Positions 1 through 5,660 of a stretch of DNA of 5,660 bases are shown here, piece after piece; within the stretch, counting starts at the first letter, position 1; each line of letters begins with the position of its first letter. The translations under genes and the position numbers were made by a program. The stretch comes from Streptomyces speibonae (GTDB taxonomy: Bacteria > Actinomycetota > Actinomycetes > Streptomycetales > Streptomycetaceae). The notes beneath the pieces were generated by a model. That model saw only the letters and a list, made by a program, of their open reading frames with translations, did not search any database and was not told the origin of the DNA. The stretch lies in assembly GCA_000715605.1 (NCBI GenBank), contig KL568569.1, forward strand, positions 43,120 to 48,779, given 5' to 3'.

Positions 1-80
1 TCGCGGCGGGCGGCGCGGCCGTCGTCCTGCTGGGCGGCGGCCTGATGATCGCGGCCCGCAAGCGCCGCGAGAACCGCTGA
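1..80 (+). CDS. C-terminal end of a probable cell-wall-anchored (LPXTG-type) surface protein, partial
   Basis: Only the last 25 codons are in the window, read in the frame that ends at TGA 78-80. The visible peptide is a stretch rich in Ala, Gly, Val and Leu with the core AAVVLLGGGLMIAA, followed by the basic tail RKRREN-R and the stop. A hydrophobic helix plus a short Arg/Lys tail is the usual end of a sortase substrate in actinomycetes, where an LPXTG or LAXTG motif lies just before the helix. That motif would lie left of the window edge and is not seen, so a plain C-terminal membrane anchor is equally compatible. A strong hairpin follows 30 nt after the stop, supporting this as the true gene end. 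The function of the upstream part cannot be judged. Confidence 0.7.
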   Translation, partial: AAGGAAVVLLGGGLMIAARKRRENR

Positions 81-110
81 GGCGCACGCAGCGCGCCGTC
101 CGGCACGCAC

Positions 111-146
111 GGAGGAGCGGCACCCCCGCACGGGTGCCGCTCCTCC
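111..146 (+). terminator. Strong intrinsic-type terminator hairpin
   Basis: A perfect 15-bp inverted repeat (GGAGGAGCGGCACCC at 111-125, its complement at 132-146) encloses a 6-nt loop. It starts 30 nt after the stop of the leftmost gene and lies 87 bp beyond the stop of ppdK on the other strand. The + strand has only a short pyrimidine run after it (CTTC) and no real U-tract, which is common for Streptomyces terminators. Its position between two convergent genes suggests that it ends the + strand gene and may also stop ppdK transcripts. The rest of 81-232 shows only a small GGACCC-G-GGGTCC palindrome at 201-213 and no gene. Confidence 0.85.
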
Positions 147-232
147 CTTCGTGATCCGGGGCCGCCGTCGATCGGTGAGGGTGGTCGGGTGACAGACGAC
201 GGACCCGGGGTCCACTGGCCCGGAGGGGCTGT

Positions 233-2980
<2,748 letters not shown>

Positions 2981-2989
2981 GGGTCTCGA

Positions 2990-2994
2990 CTCCT
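2990..2994 (-). promoter_or_regulatory. Ribosome binding site of ppdK
   Basis: On the minus strand the sequence reads GAGGAG, 9 nt, then GTG. This spacing fixes the GTG at 2980 as the ppdK start. The peptide then begins MSENKDPRGAQPG, a short unconserved leader before the ATP-binding domain. Confidence 0.8.
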
Positions 2995-3028
2995 CGAGGA
3001 CGCGGTGGCTGCCCTGACGGCGAGGAAT

Positions 3029-3055
3029 GTACCCAGATCAAAGGCGTCTGGGTAC
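3029..3055 (-). promoter_or_regulatory. 9-9-9 inverted repeat upstream of ppdK (operator or leader hairpin)
   Basis: GTACCCAGA at 3029-3037 and TCTGGGTAC at 3047-3055 are perfect reverse complements separated by 9 nt. The repeat ends 48 bp upstream of the ppdK start. It could be an operator over the ppdK promoter or a hairpin in the 5' leader. The 9-bp arm and 9-bp spacer layout resembles the CIRCE/HrcA operator, but the arm sequence is different, so HrcA control is not suggested. Confidence 0.5.
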
Positions 3056-3101
3056 GTCCACTTGTGGGTCTTGCGCCTGTCATCCCTCGCGCGCCAGCGG
3101 A

Positions 3102-3124
3102 TTGAAAGTCAAGGCTTGGCAAGC
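3102..3124. repeat. Overlapping short palindromes
   Basis: Three small dyads overlap here: TTGA-AAG-TCAA (3102-3112), CAAG-G-CTTG (centred on 3114) and GCTTG-G-CAAGC (3114-3124). Each is short enough to arise by chance. They are noted because they lie in the low-GC core of the divergent promoter region, 120-145 bp upstream of ppdK. Confidence 0.3.
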
Positions 3125-3183
3125 GGTCGCGAACGAGTGTTTTCACTTCTCGAACACACCATCCCGTCCATCGGGTCATCAAG

Positions 3184-3197
3184 CGCTCAGATGAGCG
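3184..3197. promoter_or_regulatory. Operator-like dyad O1 (CGCTCA-N2-TGAGCG)
   Basis: CGCTCAGATGAGCG is a 14-bp dyad with 6-bp perfect arms around a 2-nt centre. The second copy at 3284-3297 has the same arms in the opposite orientation, so that 16 bp (3183-3198 and 3283-3298) match as a perfect inverted repeat. Both copies are preceded by TCAAG on the + strand (3179-3183 and 3276-3280). O1 lies about 200 bp upstream of ppdK. The recurrence suggests a protein-binding site; the regulator is unknown. Confidence 0.55.
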
Positions 3198-3231
3198 GCA
3201 TTCCCCACGTTTGATTTCGCTCGATGAACGA

Positions 3232-3262
3232 TCAAGAGGTGGCACTGAGTGCCACCCTTTGA
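3232..3262. promoter_or_regulatory. 31-bp interrupted palindrome, candidate operator
   Basis: The symmetric element has perfect 9-bp core arms GGTGGCACT (3238-3246) and AGTGCCACC (3248-3256) around a single G at 3247. It is extended by TCAA (3232-3235) and TTGA (3259-3262), with two mismatched positions between core and extension on each side, so 13 of 15 position pairs match. A further half-site, TCAAGGGTGGC, recurs at 3307-3317. The size and near-central position between the two divergent genes fit a dimeric repressor operator; as RNA it could instead form a 7-bp hairpin with a 5-nt loop. Confidence 0.55.
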
Positions 3263-3283
3263 GAAGTGCAGCCGCTCAAGATC

Positions 3284-3297
3284 CGCTCATCTGAGCG
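3284..3297. promoter_or_regulatory. Operator-like dyad O2 (CGCTCA-N2-TGAGCG)
   Basis: CGCTCATCTGAGCG has the same 6-bp arms as O1, with the centre reversed (TC instead of GA). Its centre is exactly 100 bp from that of O1. An extra half-site CCGCTCA starts at 3272, 11 bp before the matching half-site of O2, about one helical turn. O2 lies about 220 bp upstream of the sulfatase start, nearly mirroring the distance from O1 to ppdK. The regulator is unknown. Confidence 0.55.
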
Positions 3298-3318
3298 CAA
3301 CCCTTATCAAGGGTGGCG
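3296..3318. repeat. Inverted repeat centred on ATC, adjoining O2
   Basis: CGCAACCCTT (3296-3305) and AAGGGTGGCG (3309-3318) pair at 9 of 10 positions around ATC. The element overlaps the last two bases of O2, and its right arm contains the third copy of the GGTGGC half-site seen in the 31-bp palindrome. It may be an additional operator or a stem in a long leader of the sulfatase transcript. Confidence 0.4.
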
Positions 3319-3323
3319 AGAAT
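3314..3323 (+). promoter_or_regulatory. Match to the AdpA consensus
   Basis: TGGCGAGAAT fits the published AdpA consensus TGGCSNGWWY at every position. AdpA is the global developmental regulator of Streptomyces. The consensus is loose: by base composition alone about one match per 16 kb of each strand would be expected, so a chance hit is quite possible. Its location in the divergent promoter region is the only added support. Confidence 0.25.
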
Positions 3324-3448
3324 CACGCTGCCACACCGCGCCGGATTCCACCATGCGGACCCGCCCCCGCGGGCGGCGCGCACCCCGCCCGCACCCCGAA
3401 GTCCCCGGTCAGCTGAACGCACCGGGCGGCCCGGCCGTACGGAACGAC

Positions 3449-3479
3449 GGCGGACCCGGACCCCCACGCCGGGTCCGCC
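3449..3479 (+). promoter_or_regulatory. 11-bp hairpin in the leader of the membrane sulfatase gene
   Basis: GGCGGACCCGG (3449-3459) pairs perfectly with CCGGGTCCGCC (3469-3479) around a 9-nt loop. It ends 19 nt before the ribosome-binding site of the downstream gene. No T-tract follows. It may be an attenuator, a leader stem that affects translation or mRNA stability, or an operator. No upstream + strand gene exists that would need a terminator here. Confidence 0.5.
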
Positions 3480-3498
3480 TCCTCACCGGCCTCGGTAC

Positions 3499-3506
3499 GG
3501 AAGGGA
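3499..3506 (+). promoter_or_regulatory. Ribosome binding site that decides a TTG start
   Basis: GGAAGGGA lies 9 nt before TTG 3516. An in-frame stop (TGA 3414-3416) lies upstream, and no ATG or GTG codon occurs in frame between it and this TTG, so TTG is the only sensible initiation codon. Confidence 0.75.
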
Positions 3507-3515
3507 ACTCCCGGG

Positions 3516-5216
3516 TTGCCTGTCTCCACACGCGTCCTCGGACGTGCCCGCATCCGCCTGCGCGCCCTGCGTATCGCGCACCCCGGCGCCGCCCGCGCCC
3601 TGCGCCGGAGCCTCCACGTCCTGGCCGCCGTCCTCGTCGTCGGCGCCCTGCTGCTGCCCAACTCCGCCCCGGCGCTGCGTCCGAACCGCTTCACCCGCAT
3701 CCCGGCCGAGGCGATCATCGGGGCCGTCCTGGTGCTCGCGCTGCCGCGCCGGCCGCGCGTCGTGGCGGCGGCGCTCTGCGGGGCGGGCATCGGCGTCCTG
3801 ACCGTGCTGAACCTGCTGGACATCGGGTTCACCGAGTATCTGGGCCGCGGCTTCAACCTCGTCCTGGACTGGGGGCTGCTCGACGACGGCCTGTCCTACG
3901 TCGAGGACGCGATGGGCGGCACGGCGGCCACCGCGGCGGCCGTCGGCGCGGTCCTCCTCGCCGTGGCCATCGTGGTCGTCATGGCGCTGGCGGCGGTCCG
4001 GCTCGGCAATCTGCTGGCCCGGCACCGCGCCCGCGCCACCCGGGGCGCGCTGATCGCGGGCACCGCGTGGGTCACCTGCACGGCCCTGGGGGTGCAGATC
4101 GCCGGGGTGCCGGTCGCCTCCGACCGGGCCGCCGGGACGGTGAAGGGGCAGACCGAGCGCGTGGTGAACACCCTGCGCGACGAGGCGGCGTTCGCGAAGG
4201 AGGCCAGGGCGGACACCTTCGGCGCCACTCCCCCGGACCAGCTGCTGCCCGACCTGCGCGGCAAGGACGTCGTCATCGCCTTCATCGAGAGCTACGGCCG
4301 CAGCGCCGTCGAGGACCCGGAGATCGCGCCCGGCGTCACCCGCACCCTCGACGCCCGCACCGCCGCGCTCGCGCGGGCCGGCTACCGCGCCCGCTCCGGC
4401 TGGCTCACCTCGGCGACGTACGGCGGCAGCAGCTGGCTGGGCCACTCCACGGCGCTGTCCGGCCTGTGGATCGACAACCAGCAGCGCTACCGCACCGTCA
4501 CCAACGGCGACCACCTCACCCTCACCAAGGCGTTCCGCAAGACCGGCGCCTGGGAGACCGTGGGCATCATGCCCGGTGTGCAGAAGGCCTGGCCGGAGGC
4601 GGAGTGGTACGGCCTCGACCGGGTCCACGACGCCTTCGGGCTGGGCTACCGGGGGCCGAAGTTCAGCTGGTCGACCATGCCGGACCAGTACGCCCTGGAG
4701 GCGTTCGAGCGGCTGGAGCACGGCAGGAAGCACGACCGGCCGCTGATGTCGGAGATCATCCTCACCTCCAGCCACCAGCCCTGGGCGCCGATCCCGGAGC
4801 TGGTCGACTGGGAGGACCTCGGCGACGGTTCGGTCTTCGACGCCATCCAGCGGGCGGGGCTGAAGTCCTCCGACGTCATCGCCGACTCCGCCGCCTCCCG
4901 GCGGGAGTACGGCAGGTCGATCCAGTACTCGGTCACCAGCCTCACCCAGTGGCTGGAGCGCTACGGCACCGACGACACCGTGCTGGTCTTCCTCGGCGAC
5001 CACCAGCCCATCGCCCGGGTCAGCGGCCACGGCGCGAGCCGGGACGTGCCGGTGACGATCGTCGCCAAGGACCCGGAGGTGCTGGCCAAGACCGACGGCT
5101 GGAACTGGACCGAGGGACTCAGGCCCGCGAAGGACGCGCCGGTGTGGCGGATGAGCTCCTTCCGCGACCGCTTCCTGACGGCCTTCGGCTCCGTCCCGCA
5201 CCCCACGACGGGCTGA
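3516..5216 (+). CDS. Polytopic membrane protein with LtaS-type sulfatase/phosphotransferase domain
   Basis: The 566-aa product begins with a basic cytoplasmic tail (Arg-rich, 1-31) and about five membrane helices (roughly 33-48, 62-78, 81-103, 138-162, 177-199). A linker follows, then an extracellular alkaline-phosphatase-superfamily domain (about 248-560). This is the layout of lipoteichoic acid synthase-like and other membrane sulfatase-fold transferases. Likely metal and catalytic residues: Glu258 in VIAFIESYG, Ser305/Ser306 in TYGGSSWLGHST as the nucleophile region (Thr in LtaS), His420 in LTSSHQPW, and Asp495-His496 in FLGDHQP. By family knowledge it could transfer a phospho-alcohol group onto, or remove a group from, an envelope lipid or polymer; the substrate cannot be read from the sequence. 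The formylglycine motif of true sulfatases (CXPXR) is not seen, so sulfate ester hydrolysis is unlikely. The TTG start is supported by the ribosome-binding site and the upstream stop. The gene is divergent from ppdK, and its TGA abuts the dus stop. Confidence 0.88.
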   Translation: MPVSTRVLGRARIRLRALRIAHPGAARALRRSLHVLAAVLVVGALLLPNSAPALRPNRFTRIPAEAIIGAVLVLALPRRPRVVAAALCGAGIGVLTVLNLLDIGFTEYLGRGFNLVLDWGLLDDGLSYVEDAMGGTAATAAAVGAVLLAVAIVVVMALAAVRLGNLLARHRARATRGALIAGTAWVTCTALGVQIAGVPVASDRAAGTVKGQTERVVNTLRDEAAFAKEARADTFGATPPDQLLPDLRGKDVVIAFIESYGRSAVEDPEIAPGVTRTLDARTAALARAGYRARSGWLTSATYGGSSWLGHSTALSGLWIDNQQRYRTVTNGDHLTLTKAFRKTGAWETVGIMPGVQKAWPEAEWYGLDRVHDAFGLGYRGPKFSWSTMPDQYALEAFERLEHGRKHDRPLMSEIILTSSHQPWAPIPELVDWEDLGDGSVFDAIQRAGLKSSDVIADSAASRREYGRSIQYSVTSLTQWLERYGTDDTVLVFLGDHQPIARVSGHGASRDVPVTIVAKDPEVLAKTDGWNWTEGLRPAKDAPVWRMSSFRDRFLTAFGSVPHPTTG

Positions 5217-5219
5217 TCA
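5214..5219. other. Abutting convergent stop codons (TGATCA)
   Basis: TGA 5214-5216 ends the membrane sulfatase gene, and the complement of 5217-5219 (TGA) ends dus, so the two stops form one palindromic hexamer with no intergenic base. There is no space for a terminator between the genes. A weak stem (GACG/CGTC plus GCC/GGC with a 2-nt bulge) at 5177-5195, inside the sulfatase gene, lies 22-40 nt past the dus stop and could contribute to dus termination; this is speculative. Confidence 0.9.
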
Positions 5220-5660
5220 GCCGCCGGAGGTGTCGAGTTCCGCGTCCTCGCCGACGCCCGCGCAGTCGTAGGGGTCCTTCAACCAGCCGTCGGGCAGCAC
5301 CACCCGGTTGTTGCCGGAGGTCCGGCCGCGGGGGCCGTCGGCGCCGGCGGGCCAGGGCTGGTCCAGGTCCAGCTCGTCCAGCCCGGCGCGCAGCTCCGCC
5401 GGCGAGGAGGTGATCGCGAGCCGCTTGCGCATCTGGGAGCCGACCGCGAAGCCCTTCAGGTACCAGGCGACGTGCTTGCGGAAGTCGACGACACCGCGCG
5501 ACGGGTCGCCGAGCCACTCCCCGAGCAGCGTGGCGTGCCGCACCATGATGTCGGCCACCTCGCGCAGGGTGGGCCGCGCGTAGGCGTCGGGGCGGCCCTC
5601 GAAGGCCGCGACCAGGTCCGCGAACAGCCACGGCCGGCCGAGGCAGCCGCGGCCCACGAC
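5217..5660 (-). CDS. dusB: tRNA-dihydrouridine synthase, DusB type, C-terminal part (runs off the window)
   Basis: This FMN enzyme uses NADPH to reduce specific uridines of tRNA to dihydrouridine. The visible 147 residues start inside the TIM barrel at VVGRGCLGRPWLF, the end-of-barrel motif that holds the FMN phosphate in Dus proteins. The helical tRNA-recognition domain follows (about 30-100), with the FRKHVAWYLKGF motif at 60-71, and then a polar tail with RTSGNNRVVLPDGWLKDP. The catalytic Cys and the start codon lie beyond the right edge. The GTG near the edge is an internal Val and not the start. The recognition-domain motif and the actinomycete-style tail favour the DusB/NifR3 branch; the exact uridine modified is not deducible from this fragment. 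It converges on the membrane sulfatase gene with zero spacing. Confidence 0.92.
   Translation of the reverse strand, partial: VVGRGCLGRPWLFADLVAAFEGRPDAYARPTLREVADIMVRHATLLGEWLGDPSRGVVDFRKHVAWYLKGFAVGSQMRKRLAITSSPAELRAGLDELDLDQPWPAGADGPRGRTSGNNRVVLPDGWLKDPYDCAGVGEDAELDTSGG

Larger units (their letters stand above)
2981..3515. other. 535-bp divergent intergenic region with many inverted repeats
   Basis: This stretch separates the start codons of ppdK and the membrane sulfatase gene and must hold both promoters. No convincing coding frame is present. GC content falls to about 55% over 3121-3300 (99 of 180 bases counted), against about 82% at 3421-3480. The low-GC core carries several dyad symmetries, listed separately. 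I could not find a confident -35/-10 pair on either strand. On the minus strand TACATT, just downstream of the 3029-3055 repeat, resembles a -10 box but has no good -35, and TTGACT (complement of 3108-3113) resembles a -35 but has no good -10. Promoter positions therefore remain open. Confidence 0.75.

Noticed and set aside
3029..3055. A CIRCE (HrcA) operator
   Set aside because: The 9-9-9 geometry matches, but the arms do not resemble TTAGCACTC/GAGTGCTAA. The GCACT/AGTGC core of the 3232-3262 palindrome has the wrong spacing.
3102..3145. sigma70-type promoters (for example TTGGCA at 3116-3121 with TTTTCA, or minus-strand TTGACT)
   Set aside because: Either the -10 is poor or the partner hexamer is missing at 16-18 bp spacing, so I did not annotate any promoter as a feature.
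3027..3194. A 55-codon + strand ORF with a Cys-rich stretch (TCGSCACHPS) in the intergenic region
   Set aside because: The AGGA sits one base before its ATG, too close to act as a ribosome-binding site. Third-position GC is well below that of the neighbouring genes, and the start overlaps the 9-9-9 inverted repeat.
3240..3515. A riboswitch (for example the c-di-AMP type found in Streptomyces leaders) upstream of the membrane gene
   Set aside because: I could not match the conserved core segments of that riboswitch; only one simple hairpin and a short CCGCCC/GGGCGG stem (3361-3376) are seen.
3266..5413. A 715-aa + strand frame and a 572-aa minus-strand frame over the membrane sulfatase gene
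   Set aside because: Both are dominated by Arg, Pro, Ala and Gly (or Gly, Val and Asp), lack motifs, and overlap a gene with clear helices and metal-binding motifs. They are frame shadows.
5655..5657. A start codon for the dus gene at the GTG near the right edge
   Set aside because: The codon falls inside the conserved VVGRGCLGRPW motif near the end of the TIM barrel and the frame continues to the window edge, so the gene is truncated by the window and not short.

Overview
The window is very GC-rich, with strong G/C preference at third codon positions, GTG and TTG start codons, and long spurious antisense reading frames. This points to a Streptomyces or closely related actinomycete chromosome. 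No mobile element, rRNA, tRNA or CRISPR array is visible. The gene content is housekeeping and cell-envelope, so it reads as a core chromosomal region and not an island.

Layout from left to right: (1) the last 25 codons of a + strand gene whose product ends in a hydrophobic helix and a basic tail, like sortase-anchored surface proteins; (2) a 15-bp perfect hairpin that closes this gene; (3) a complete minus-strand gene for pyruvate, phosphate dikinase (ppdK, 915 aa) with all catalytic residues recognisable; (4) a 535-bp divergent intergenic region (2981-3515) whose middle drops to about 55% GC and is crowded with inverted repeats; (5) a complete + strand gene (TTG start, 566 aa) for a five-helix membrane protein with an extracellular LtaS-type sulfatase/phosphotransferase domain; (6) the C-terminal 147 aa of a minus-strand tRNA-dihydrouridine synthase (DusB type) that runs off the right edge. 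The sulfatase gene and dus converge so tightly that their two stop codons form one TGATCA hexamer.

ppdK and the membrane sulfatase gene are divergent and may share control through the intergenic region, although nothing in their biochemistry links them directly. PPDK sets the pyruvate/PEP balance in the cytosol. The membrane enzyme probably modifies a cell-surface polymer or lipid. Dus modifies tRNA.

I do not see a clearly new multi-gene system. The most interesting part is the divergent promoter region. It holds two 14-bp dyads whose centres are exactly 100 bp apart, a 31-bp interrupted palindrome between them with a third copy of its half-site further on, a 9-9-9 inverted repeat close to ppdK, and a leader hairpin close to the sulfatase gene. 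No regulator is encoded next to them within the window, so the cognate factor is unknown.
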